This document shows positions 43,128 through 51,676 of a DNA stretch of 64,000 bases, piece by piece. The stretch is from JAVBKV01 sp031553885. Its GTDB lineage: Bacteria; Bacteroidota; Bacteroidia; Bacteroidales; Azobacteroidaceae. The first letter of the stretch is position 1. Each line of letters starts with the position of its first letter. The translations under genes and the position numbers were made by a program. The stretch is from positions 13,968 through 77,967 of the forward strand of contig JAVBKV010000024.1 of assembly GCA_031553885.1 (NCBI GenBank). The letters are read 5' to 3'. The notes under the pieces are model-generated. The model did not search any database and was not told the origin of the DNA. It saw only the letters and a program-made list of their open reading frames with translations.

Positions 43128-45026
43128 ATGAAAAAAAGTGTTACTATTTATTTGTTTTGCATATCTTTATTCACTCAGTCCGGCATATTCAGCCTTTATG
43201 CACAAAAGGATCATTTATCAACGGATACTGTACCCCTGAACGAGGTGGTGATTTCAGGAACCCGAACCATCACAAACCGGAACCAGGTCCCTGCCACGAT
43301 ATCGGTTGTAACAAAAGAGGAGTTGGACGAAAGCAGTGAATCGGCTATCCTGCCGGTTTTGTCCGAACGCATACCGGGTTTATTTGTTACCGAAAGAGGA
43401 GTTACCGGCTTTGGATTATCATCCGGCTCGGCAGGGACTGTCAACATTCACGGAGTAGGCGGAGGAAATAAAGTATTGATGATGTTTGACGGACAGCCTC
43501 AATGGGCCGGAATATTCGGACACCACTTGCCGGACACCTATGTAACCTCGGATGCGGAACGGGTGGAAGTAATCCGGGGCCCTGCTTCCCTGCTCTACGG
43601 ATCGAATGCAATGGGTGGAGTAATTAACATCATTACCCAAAAAGCGAAAGAAGATGGTTTTCATGGTCGCGGACGCCTGCTTTACGGTTCTTACAACACC
43701 CAGAAATACATGTTGAACGCCGGAGGAAAAAAAGGTAAATTCAATGGATATGCATCGATCAATCACGATCGTACCGACGGACAGCGTCCTCACTCCGAAT
43801 TTTACATTACAAACGGGTACACTAAACTCGGTTATGATTTCTCTTCCCATTGGAATGTTTCCGGAAATATAATCCTGGCTAAATTCGAGTCGAATAATCC
43901 GGGAACCATACAAAACCCGATGAACGAAAACTGGGCGGAAGCTTTGCGGGGAACGTATTCTTTATCCCTCCAGAACTCTTACGAGAAGGCAAACGGAGCC
44001 ATACAGGCATTTTACAATTTTGGTAATCACAAAATCAACGACGGATACAAAAACGGAGAACCACCGCTCGACTACCTGTTCCGTTCGGATGATTACAATG
44101 CAGGAGCCGCTCTATACGAATCTTTCCATTTGTTTACGGGGAATCAGATTACAGCCGGAGTCGACTTCAAGCAATGGGGAGGACGTGCCTGGAATGCGTA
44201 CACCGACGGGAGTAAAAAAGAAATCATTGATACACATGTTGATGAATGTGCTGTATATGGACTTGTACAACAAACACTCGTTGAAAAACTAACCCTGAAT
44301 GCCGGCATCCGGTTGGAGATGAACGAGGAATACGGAAACGAATGGGTACCTCAGGCAGGAGTTGCTTATCGTTTTTCCGACCGGACCGTATTAAAGGCTT
44401 CCGCTTCCAAGGGATTCCGGAGTCCGAATATCAGAGAATTATACATGTTTACCCCGGTTAATAACCCTGACCTGAAACCCGAAAAAATGAACAATTACGA
44501 TTTTTCCTACCTGCAGAAGCTGTTGGATAATAAACTTGAAATCGAGTTGACTGCTTATTTTGCAAAAGGGAAAGACATGATTGCTATGACCCGTATCGAT
44601 GGTAAACCCAAGAACATCAATACAGGAGCATTTATCAACAAAGGTTTTGATGTAGCCGCTTCTTATGCTCTGCTTCCTGAATTGAAATTATCGGGCAACT
44701 ACAGTTTTCTGGACTCGGATATACAGATAACCGGAGCGCCCAAACACCAGGCTTTTTTCAATGTTCTCTGGAAAAAAGAACCGTTTTCTTTCGCATGTAG
44801 CTATCAATACGTAAGCGGATTATATACAACGGACTATAACCTACCGGTAGCGAATCCCCTGACGGAAAGTTATGGATTACTAAGCGCCAAAGCGTCGTAC
44901 CAACCCGTAAAATGGATCTCCTTCTTTATTAACGGAGAAAACCTGACGGATACTTCTTACGAAATGTATACCGGATACCCTATGCCGGGAATTGTTGTGA
45001 TGGGTGGAATTGATTTCAGGTTCTGA
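43128..45026 (+). CDS. TonB-dependent outer-membrane receptor (probable metal chelate)
   Basis: 632 residues: signal peptide to about residue 25 (GIFSLYAQ), a plug with LNEVVISGTRT (TonB box, ~37-47), RVEVIRGPASLLYGSNAMGGVINIIT (~145-170), then a 22-stranded barrel ending in GGIDFRF. It lacks the carboxypeptidase-like domain seen in the receptor at 7680. The plug resembles iron- and cobalamin-type receptors. Being directly downstream of the NikR-like gene it probably imports a metal complex controlled by it; nickel is the obvious first guess, but the regulator's missing ligands weaken it. It converges on the B12 operon with only 6 bp between stops. Confidence 0.88.
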   Translation: MKKSVTIYLFCISLFTQSGIFSLYAQKDHLSTDTVPLNEVVISGTRTITNRNQVPATISVVTKEELDESSESAILPVLSERIPGLFVTERGVTGFGLSSGSAGTVNIHGVGGGNKVLMMFDGQPQWAGIFGHHLPDTYVTSDAERVEVIRGPASLLYGSNAMGGVINIITQKAKEDGFHGRGRLLYGSYNTQKYMLNAGGKKGKFNGYASINHDRTDGQRPHSEFYITNGYTKLGYDFSSHWNVSGNIILAKFESNNPGTIQNPMNENWAEALRGTYSLSLQNSYEKANGAIQAFYNFGNHKINDGYKNGEPPLDYLFRSDDYNAGAALYESFHLFTGNQITAGVDFKQWGGRAWNAYTDGSKKEIIDTHVDECAVYGLVQQTLVEKLTLNAGIRLEMNEEYGNEWVPQAGVAYRFSDRTVLKASASKGFRSPNIRELYMFTPVNNPDLKPEKMNNYDFSYLQKLLDNKLEIELTAYFAKGKDMIAMTRIDGKPKNINTGAFINKGFDVAASYALLPELKLSGNYSFLDSDIQITGAPKHQAFFNVLWKKEPFSFACSYQYVSGLYTTDYNLPVANPLTESYGLLSAKASYQPVKWISFFINGENLTDTSYEMYTGYPMPGIVVMGGIDFRF

Positions 45027-45032
45027 TTCCGG

Positions 45033-46187
45033 TCATTCTTTCATTTTGCTGTAATACCTCGGCTGGTATTCCGGCAAAAGTTCCGGATGAAAAATCCAAA
45101 CCAAATCCTTAAGCAGGTACTCCGGATGAATGGGTAATTCCTCATAATACGGAACCTTACCGGTATTACAAGTGTATACATTTTTCTTTTTATAAGCTTC
45201 GAAAAAGGTATAAGGCTGGTAATTAGCAGCTAATTCACTATATGTCATATCATTCGATTGATTATATTTAATAAGCCAGCAGTCTGCCTTTTCGGCTCTT
45301 TCCAGTACGGTTTCAAAAGAGAGGGAAACAGACCCGGTCGTAGTGTCACTTTCCCAACAATAACTGGCACCGGCATCCTTCAATAAATAAGCCATATAGC
45401 TTTTTCCTCCCGGCATATACCAGATACTTCCGTAACGCATCTCAGTAAAAACAGAAGGTCTATATTGTACCGATCCTGCCAATGTTTTCAATTGATCATA
45501 CGAATCGACTGTCGACCGGAAAAGCGAATCTGCACGGTCTTCCTCCCCCATAAACAAGCCATGAAAACGTATCCATTCAGCCCTTCCCAACGGAGTAGAC
45601 TCCATATAATCCACACATTCGATCATGGGGATCCCGGTTTTACCTACTTGTCCGTAGCCGGCATCCGTCAACGGGGAAGAAAAGATCGCTTCCGGACCGG
45701 CCATAATGATTTTTTCGACATCCGGGTCAGAAGCCTGCCCCAGGTCCAGAATCGTTCCGTTCTTCACTCCTTCACGAATAAACGGAAGGCCAATGTATTG
45801 CGATTCACACACTCCGGTAATGGCTGTACGGCAACCCAATTCGGACAATACGCTGCACGAGACGGATGAATAAATAGCCACACGTTCCAGAGGAGTCCGG
45901 ATAAGAGTTCCTTCAGGAAGATTTTCCGGTAACTTTTCTTTCTTGTCGACCAGGATATAACGTTGTAGTATTTTTCCGGGAGACCAGGGATTGAATACGG
46001 TAATTTCGGTGTAACCGACAGCCTGGTTAACTTGAAATCCCTGGGCATATTGTATATAGGATCGGCTGGCCGGACTTGAAGCCTCCTTCCTGGAAGAAGG
46101 CTTGCAAGAGGCCACAGCGAACAAAATGACAAACAGAAAAGCCCAATTTATTTTTGATTTTCGTTTGTAAGCAATCATATTATTCAC
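45033..46187 (-). CDS. Periplasmic cobalamin/metal-binding lipoprotein (BtuF-like)
   Basis: 384 residues. Lipoprotein signal (FVILFAVASCK, C28), then a class III substrate-binding-protein fold (PeripBP_2): LERVAIYSSVSCSVLSELGC (~101-120), DLGQASDPDVEKIIMAGPEAIFSS (~148-171), and a second lobe with YMPGGKSYMAYLLKDAGASY. Such proteins pass vitamin B12 or heme from a TonB receptor to an ABC importer; the operon places it with BtuB and BtuG homologues. No btuC or btuD gene follows in this window, so the permease is encoded elsewhere. Start 46187 or 46178 (MIAYKR). Confidence 0.82.
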   Translation of the reverse strand: MNNMIAYKRKSKINWAFLFVILFAVASCKPSSRKEASSPASRSYIQYAQGFQVNQAVGYTEITVFNPWSPGKILQRYILVDKKEKLPENLPEGTLIRTPLERVAIYSSVSCSVLSELGCRTAITGVCESQYIGLPFIREGVKNGTILDLGQASDPDVEKIIMAGPEAIFSSPLTDAGYGQVGKTGIPMIECVDYMESTPLGRAEWIRFHGLFMGEEDRADSLFRSTVDSYDQLKTLAGSVQYRPSVFTEMRYGSIWYMPGGKSYMAYLLKDAGASYCWESDTTTGSVSLSFETVLERAEKADCWLIKYNQSNDMTYSELAANYQPYTFFEAYKKKNVYTCNTGKVPYYEELPIHPEYLLKDLVWIFHPELLPEYQPRYYSKMKE

Positions 46188-46214
46188 ATCTGAAAAGTAT
46201 ACTCGGACAAAGAA

Positions 46215-47303
46215 TTAATAAAAAATGAATTGACAAGGGTTAAGCCCGACGTCCAATGTTTTCTTTTTCTTACCATCCGTTCCGAAAACATGTACGGTTC
46301 CTGGGTTGGAATAGTCTGTATCACCGATATAAACTTCTTTTGTATCCGGGTTTACACCAATAGCATAAGGAGTTTTAATCGTTGTTCCGTCGGTAATAAC
46401 CGGATCGGAAGTCAAACTTTCTGTCTTGATATTATACACACCAAAAGTAAACTTCGCAGTCCAATTGTCTTCTTTATCATAAGTAACTGAATAAAAATAA
46501 CAAAGATCGCCCAATATAGTAAAATTGGCAGCCGGAGCCTCTTGGATATCCGTTACTTTGCCGGTCTTTGTTTCCACCCGTTGGAATCCGGCCGGAACAT
46601 CATCATAATTTCCCCTGTAGGTCAGGTAAATATCCCCGTAAGAATCCGCCATTACCAGTTCCGGATTAATTCCCACGGTAATTGACTTTTCCTTTTTAAA
46701 AGCAGCGATATCCACGACATCCAATGTTTTTCCAAATCCGGCCTTATTATAGGCATCACTGATTGCCACATATAATTTACCGTTAACCGCAGCAATTCCT
46801 TCCGGACTGGCTCCTACCGGAGTAGACTCTTCTACCCGAAGAGCAGTTGTATCCAAACGGATCACATTTCCGTCGTAAGTCGATGCATATACCTTGCCAC
46901 CGTAAGAAGTTAAGTGACGGGGCTTACGGGGTTCATGATTGTCATCTTCCAGTGCAATCCGTTGAATCAAAGCTTTCGTCTGAACATTCAATACCGTGAT
47001 ATTTGCAGAACCAGACATCGCTATATATAATTTTTTTCCGTAAACCATCATATCCTGACCCAGATCCCCCAGGCCTCCTTTCATCAAGTCAAAAGTAGTC
47101 TCATCAGTATTATAATCCAGGAAAGAAAGTCCTGCATTACTTCTTCCATCCCCACCCTGATTCAGAATAAATACTCCGTTTTCCCCGGAAGGAATAACAG
47201 GATCCGGAGCTGGATCATCGTCTTCACATGCAGTAAAAACGGCAGAAACAAACAGACAGAAAAAACTCCATTTCAAAAAACCAACAATCATTTTCATAAT
47301 CAA
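46215..47303 (-). CDS. BtuG-like surface beta-propeller lipoprotein
   Basis: 362 residues. The lipobox FTAC is followed by EDDDP, an acidic run that fits the Bacteroidota signal for export to the cell surface. The rest is a YncE/DUF5074-type seven-bladed propeller: GVFILNQGG, KLYIAMSGSANITVLN, GKVYASTYDGNVIRLD, GKLYVAISD, GDIYLTYRG and a final GLNPCQF. In Bacteroides thetaiotaomicron, BtuG binds B12 very tightly at the surface and hands it to BtuB. Here the gene lies 13 bp after btuB, in the same riboswitch-controlled unit, which supports that role. Confidence 0.85.
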   Translation of the reverse strand: MIMKMIVGFLKWSFFCLFVSAVFTACEDDDPAPDPVIPSGENGVFILNQGGDGRSNAGLSFLDYNTDETTFDLMKGGLGDLGQDMMVYGKKLYIAMSGSANITVLNVQTKALIQRIALEDDNHEPRKPRHLTSYGGKVYASTYDGNVIRLDTTALRVEESTPVGASPEGIAAVNGKLYVAISDAYNKAGFGKTLDVVDIAAFKKEKSITVGINPELVMADSYGDIYLTYRGNYDDVPAGFQRVETKTGKVTDIQEAPAANFTILGDLCYFYSVTYDKEDNWTAKFTFGVYNIKTESLTSDPVITDGTTIKTPYAIGVNPDTKEVYIGDTDYSNPGTVHVFGTDGKKKKTLDVGLNPCQFIFY

Positions 47304-47316
47304 TTAATATAAAAAA

Positions 47317-49428
47317 TTAATATATAAATTTCACTCCAAATCGAAAAGAGCGTCCGGGCATCGGATAAGAACGGACAACAGTATATTGCTCGTCCATCAG
47401 GTTAAGACACTCAGCAGAAAAAGAAATCCGGTTGTTCTTCCAATCGAACGTCCGGCTCAGCGAAATACCCTGATCCAGGTAAGGATCCAGCCGGTACTCC
47501 GAACGGTTGAGCAGTTCATAGTATCGTTTTCCACAATACAACAACGTATAATTCACCTGAACCCAGGGTGTTTCCAAACTAACCCGCCCCGAACCCGAAT
47601 GATGCGGCGTATAAGGCAGTTGCTGGTTGTATGTCTTGGACTGAGAATCCGTCTTATCCACAACCTGCTGATAAGTATACGTTCCGTCGACCTGCCACAA
47701 CAATTTTCCGGTACGCGCCTGCAATTCGGCATTCAGGTCAACACCCCTGATTTCGACCCTCCCATAATTCTGCACCGACCAGACGAACATGCTCCGGGTG
47801 GGCAAAGCGATAATCTTGTTTTCGATCCGGTTCAGGTATGCATCCGCCGAAAATGAGAAACAAGGGAATAAGTTGCCGAATGCATAAACCCAGGTTAGTC
47901 CCAGGTCATACTGGCTCGCATTTTCCGGTTTCAGTTTACTGGAATATTTGGAAAAATAAAGATCTCCGAATGTAGCTAACCGAAATGTATTTTTATAGTA
48001 CCCCCGAAATCTCAGCGAAGAATCATCCAGTGGTTTTAGCGAAAAACCGACATAGGGAGACAGGTGATTCTGGCTTCCCGGATCAGTTGCTTTTTTCGCA
48101 TGATCGTCTGTGTAATTATTCAACAGGCTGGCCATTACCGTCAGCCTGTTACGTTCATATTTTCCGGAAAAAGCGCTGAGCCAGGTAATCCGGGAAGGAT
48201 ATACGCAGTCGGAAAGATCACTGGCCAGGTTCCCAAAAGATCCGTCATTCGCCCAGGAAAAGGAGAGAAAATCATTGACTTTCCAGCGAATCGTGGCATT
48301 TGCATAATATTCCCGTTGAAAAAAGACATTCTCCAACACATAACTATTGGTAATGTTTTCATAATCGATATGGGAATAGCCGAACCGGGCATTAGCCTGA
48401 AAATCGATCCGGTCATTCAATGATTGGGTATAATTACCCTGGGTAAAAAAGTTACGATCATGAGTTCTTTCCCCAGAATACGAAGTATACATAATCGCCG
48501 GTCCGGACAATCCCCGATCCGAATCATAATAATACGTCTTAAAGAAAAGTTTACCTCCGTTACGAAATCGTCCGGAAAGGTTAGCCTCCATTTTCCAGGT
48601 ATCCACATCAGAATTGTTTCTATTTTTAACGGCGCTTGAATCTTTGGAATAGTCGTAATACTCGGTAAAGGGATAATTTCCCTTTGTTTTTACCCATTCC
48701 ACAGAAGCATTCATTGAGAACGTCCGGCTCAATACCTTTCCGAACAAAACAGAAGGATTGATCAAGCCGAAAGATCCGGCCTTGAAAGATGTTTTCAATT
48801 CCGTCTTCTTCAGGTCCGCAGGTGACAACAAACGGTTCACGATATTCAACACCCCGGCAGACGACTGTACCCGGGCAGTTTGAAAAATATCATCACTTTC
48901 TCCGATCGTCAGACTAACCATATCGACATTTTCAAGAGAAAAACGGCCCAGATCCATTTGACCGGTCTGGTAGTCAAAGGCGGCAATGCCATCGTATGAC
49001 ACGTTTGTATAATTAGCTCCCAGACTACGGATGGAAACCGTTTTCAGACCTCCCACTCCACCAAAATCTTTCACCTGCACTCCGGAAAAATACTTTATAA
49101 CATCAGAAACCTGGAATGCATTTATTTTTTCAAGATCCTCACCCTGTAAGACCTGTAAAGGGGATGTAGTCCGGGAAACAGCAGGTTTTGCAGTTCCGGT
49201 AACGAATACCTCATTTAACCTTTTTCCAGAAATCGTATCCGTAATTTGCTGAGCCCAAATCCTTTCGCCACACAGGCAACCTATCAGAAGCACAGCTAGG
49301 ACACAAACCAGGCGCAATCCTCCAGCCCCCTTTCGCAAGGGGGAAGGACGACGCACGCCTGTGTAAAACGTATAACGCCAAACACACGACGTATATGTAA
49401 CACCAAATAATTTCAAACGGAATAACAT
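47317..49428 (-). CDS. TonB-dependent cobalamin receptor (BtuB-like)
   Basis: 703 residues from ATG 49428. A plug (~65-185; LNEVFVTGTAKPAVSRTTSP, SIRSLGANYTNVSYDGI, VLNIVNR) and a barrel ending in RFGVKFIY. It would import vitamin B12 with BtuG and BtuF. The start is unclear: an uncut open frame reaches 49593 through the riboswitch, which cannot all be translated. ATG 49428 gives a ~37-residue N-extension before the hydrophobic signal (LVCVLAVLLIGCLCGERIWAQ); TTG 49317 would give a neat 23-residue signal peptide right after a GC-rich hairpin. I use 49428 for the coordinates but regard 49317 as a real alternative. Confidence 0.85.
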   Translation of the reverse strand: MLFRLKLFGVTYTSCVWRYTFYTGVRRPSPLRKGAGGLRLVCVLAVLLIGCLCGERIWAQQITDTISGKRLNEVFVTGTAKPAVSRTTSPLQVLQGEDLEKINAFQVSDVIKYFSGVQVKDFGGVGGLKTVSIRSLGANYTNVSYDGIAAFDYQTGQMDLGRFSLENVDMVSLTIGESDDIFQTARVQSSAGVLNIVNRLLSPADLKKTELKTSFKAGSFGLINPSVLFGKVLSRTFSMNASVEWVKTKGNYPFTEYYDYSKDSSAVKNRNNSDVDTWKMEANLSGRFRNGGKLFFKTYYYDSDRGLSGPAIMYTSYSGERTHDRNFFTQGNYTQSLNDRIDFQANARFGYSHIDYENITNSYVLENVFFQREYYANATIRWKVNDFLSFSWANDGSFGNLASDLSDCVYPSRITWLSAFSGKYERNRLTVMASLLNNYTDDHAKKATDPGSQNHLSPYVGFSLKPLDDSSLRFRGYYKNTFRLATFGDLYFSKYSSKLKPENASQYDLGLTWVYAFGNLFPCFSFSADAYLNRIENKIIALPTRSMFVWSVQNYGRVEIRGVDLNAELQARTGKLLWQVDGTYTYQQVVDKTDSQSKTYNQQLPYTPHHSGSGRVSLETPWVQVNYTLLYCGKRYYELLNRSEYRLDPYLDQGISLSRTFDWKNNRISFSAECLNLMDEQYTVVRSYPMPGRSFRFGVKFIY
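49326..49343. repeat. GC-rich hairpin CCCCCTT-TCGC-AAGGGGG near the btuB start
   Basis: Perfect 7-bp arms with a 4-nt loop, just upstream of TTG 49317 and inside the frame from 49428. It may be a small palindromic element inserted near the translation start, and may control access to it. Confidence 0.6.
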
Positions 49429-49560
49429 AAAGCCTATTAATTGGGGTAAATACCAAACAATTCCGGCAAGTACGGTAAAAACGAATGTAAACGAACGAAG
49501 CGTTCCAGACGTTTCACAGCTCTTTCCTCGAAAGCTTTTGAAACAAACATAAATGCATGA

Positions 49561-49808
49561 TGGCAGGTCTTCTGACTTACTCCGGTTTTGCACGCCTTCC
49601 CGAAACTAATGGAAAATGGAGAGTGGAGAGTGGAAAATGATAAATTGCGAAATAATCATTCTCAATTCTCAATTCTCAATTCTCAATTCTTCAGTGGCTT
49701 GAGTTTTGTGCAAAACTTATGAAAGAGCTCACAGCAGCGGGACTGTCCGGGATTTACACCCGGTTCCCTTTTAATCTTTTCCCTGCAAACGAGAGAAAAA
49801 GAACCATT
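49561..49808 (-). promoter_or_regulatory. Cobalamin (B12) riboswitch
   Basis: On the minus strand the conserved core appears in order: GGGAACCGGGTGTAAATCCC, GGACAGTCCCGCTGCTGTGA, AAGCCACTG, CGGGAAGGCG, and the B12 box AGTCAGAAGACCTGCC. This is the adenosylcobalamin-type aptamer that turns off uptake genes when B12 is plentiful. It precedes the btuB-btuG-btuF operon; the expression platform lies between about 49560 and 49430. The arm between CCACTG and CGGGAAGG is swollen to about 89 nt by a simple repeat (49603-49691). Confidence 0.95.
49603..49691 (-). repeat. Simple-sequence repeat inside the riboswitch peripheral arm
   Basis: On the plus strand GGAGAGT units (49613-49633) and five AATTCTC-type units (49660-49688) flank a short centre, forming a loose, long hairpin. 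Unit content matches the repeat at 18448-18515. It occupies the aptamer's variable arm without touching the conserved core segments. Confidence 0.85.
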
Positions 49809-49815
49809 GCGAGGA

Positions 49816-49846
49816 CAAAGGTAGAATATTGATCGGTAATATCAAA
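49816..49846 (-). promoter_or_regulatory. Promoter of the B12 operon
   Basis: Minus-strand TACCTTTG (49816-49823) and TTTG (49843-49846) with a 19-bp spacer, a full match to the Bacteroidota -33/-7 promoter. Transcription would begin around 49811, just before the riboswitch core. Confidence 0.8.
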
Positions 49847-49873
49847 ATAAAACAAATGAAGTTCTTTGTTAAA

Positions 49874-51196
49874 TCATTCACATTGAGAATAATAAAAAAA
49901 AAAATATTTTCCAGGTGCAATAAAACGGTTATAAAGCAGCAATCCGATGATGGTCAATCCTCCGATCCCGGCAAATATCAACCAAAAAACAGCCGGTTGT
50001 TGAAGATTTCCGACAAAATGCACGTATAACTTGGCTCCTAAAATGCCTCCTACTCCACTTCCGATTACCCCATACAAGAAAGAGTACCCCAGGTATAACG
50101 CTTTTTTGTCTTCAGGAGCTATAAGCCCCACATAAGAAAGAAACTTGGGATGAGCAGTCATTTCACCCAATGTAAAAACAACAATTCCGGATATCAGCAC
50201 CCAAATACCGGAGGAAAAAGAAAGAATAACCATACCCAGCGATCCGAAAGCAATACCGGTAATCATGGTCGGCAAAGCTTTGAAATTTTTAACTATAGAC
50301 GACACCAGAAACTGAAGGCATATAATTACTCCGGCATTAATCACGGTGATGTGCTCCACATCAAATTTCCACTGAGGATGTTCGACAAACAGAGAAAGAA
50401 AGCGGTTTACCTGTACATTCAAAGGAGTAGCATCCACATAATCATTTACATACCAAAGCACAGAATCAAACATCTGAAAATACAGAATCCAGAACATGGA
50501 ATAAATAACGATCATCAAGACAAAACGAAAATCTTTCAGCACCATCACGGCGCCCATCAATACCTCTCCCAGGGATTTGGTTGTTTTCGGTTTGTCAGGT
50601 TCCTTATAAAGAAAAATATTCAGGAAAAGCAAAGAACCGGTAGCAATAGCTGCCATGTAAAAAATATAGCTGTACGATATTCCTTTCAAAACAGGAACCA
50701 ATATTAAAGGAAAAATAAATGCGCCCAGATTAATCGCCCAATAAAAAATCCCGAAACCCAGGGAAGAGTTTTTTTCATTAGTCGTTCTCGCAATGGTTCC
50801 GGAAATCAGCGGTTTAAAAAATCCGGCACCGATATTCATCAGTAACAAGCTGGCAAATACAGATTCATAGCCAGTACTTCTTCCGGAAAGATAATAGCCG
50901 ATGCTCATTACCACAAAAGCAAACATCAACAATTTACGATAGCCATAACGATCGGCAATAGCACCGGATAAAATCGGAAGCAAATACAACAAGGGCTTGG
51001 TTACACTACTGATCAATCCGGCCTGCTCAAAACTGACTCCCAGCCCTCCTTTATCCGGATCGTTAACCAGGTATACGGAGAGAATGGACATCAGGCCGTA
51101 ATAGGAACCCCGCTCGAAGAATTCCATAATGATAACAACCCAATAATTCAATGGAAAAGAACGAATTCCCTCAAGCGCTTTTTTTTCTTTTTTCAT
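49874..51196 (-). CDS. POT/MFS-type transporter
   Basis: 440 residues and about 12 membrane helices. N-terminal EFFERGSYYGLMSILSVYLV and a cytoplasmic-loop GAIADRYGYRKLLMF fit the proton-dependent oligopeptide/MFS family (PF00854-like), with FFKPLISGTIAR further on. Substrate cannot be told from sequence; proximity to a rhamnose mutarotase gene suggests a sugar or a small peptide. The ATG at 51196 overlaps the mutarotase stop as ATGA, so translation is probably coupled. It ends just right of the B12 promoter. Confidence 0.82.
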   Translation of the reverse strand: MKKEKKALEGIRSFPLNYWVVIIMEFFERGSYYGLMSILSVYLVNDPDKGGLGVSFEQAGLISSVTKPLLYLLPILSGAIADRYGYRKLLMFAFVVMSIGYYLSGRSTGYESVFASLLLMNIGAGFFKPLISGTIARTTNEKNSSLGFGIFYWAINLGAFIFPLILVPVLKGISYSYIFYMAAIATGSLLFLNIFLYKEPDKPKTTKSLGEVLMGAVMVLKDFRFVLMIVIYSMFWILYFQMFDSVLWYVNDYVDATPLNVQVNRFLSLFVEHPQWKFDVEHITVINAGVIICLQFLVSSIVKNFKALPTMITGIAFGSLGMVILSFSSGIWVLISGIVVFTLGEMTAHPKFLSYVGLIAPEDKKALYLGYSFLYGVIGSGVGGILGAKLYVHFVGNLQQPAVFWLIFAGIGGLTIIGLLLYNRFIAPGKYFFFYYSQCE

Positions 51197-51585
51197 CGGT
51201 CGTATAAGTGAAACATCCGGTCCATCAATTGCCATTTTTCAGAAGAAACGGCATCCTTAGCTGCTTGCTGAAAAACAGAAACAAAAGCTTCCCATTCAGC
51301 CTGGCGGGGTAATCGGGCTAATTTTTCAAAAGCCACCTCCCATTCGAAATCAAGAGGAGTTTCCACAATCATAAAAAGCCGTGGACCAATAATGTAAATT
51401 TCCATTTCCAAAATACCTACGGAACGTATACCCGTTCCTATCTCAGGCCAGAAATGTTCTTTGTCGTGGCATTTCAGGTACTGCGTTATCAACTCCGGAT
51501 TGTCTTTCAGGTCCAATGTCTGGCAATATCTCTTAACCGGTATTTCGTATTTTTTTTGCTTGTAACCGGTTGATCGGGTTTCCAT
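51193..51585 (-). CDS. L-rhamnose mutarotase-like protein
   Basis: 130 residues of the RhaM/DUF718 family. KRYCQTLDLKDNPELITQYLKCHDKEHFWPEI (~19-50), GIRSVGILEMEIYIIGPRLFMIVE (~52-75) and DFEWEVAFEKL match the ferredoxin-like mutarotase fold, which interconverts rhamnose anomers. Catalytic His and Tyr candidates are present in the first motif. It shares its transcript with the POT-type transporter, overlapping by 4 bp. No other rhamnose gene is nearby, so the sugar could differ. Confidence 0.85.
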   Translation of the reverse strand: METRSTGYKQKKYEIPVKRYCQTLDLKDNPELITQYLKCHDKEHFWPEIGTGIRSVGILEMEIYIIGPRLFMIVETPLDFEWEVAFEKLARLPRQAEWEAFVSVFQQAAKDAVSSEKWQLMDRMFHLYDR

Positions 51586-51676
51586 TTTCAGTAATTTTTA
51601 CGGTTTCACTTCGGTTTTTCTTCAATTCTTCTTTAAAGTCCTTAATGACTTTAAAATTTCTCTTGAGACCCCAAAT

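Noticed and set aside
50150..50707. 185-codon plus-strand frame opposite the POT-type transporter
   Set aside because: Antisense shadow with His/Asn-rich artefact composition.
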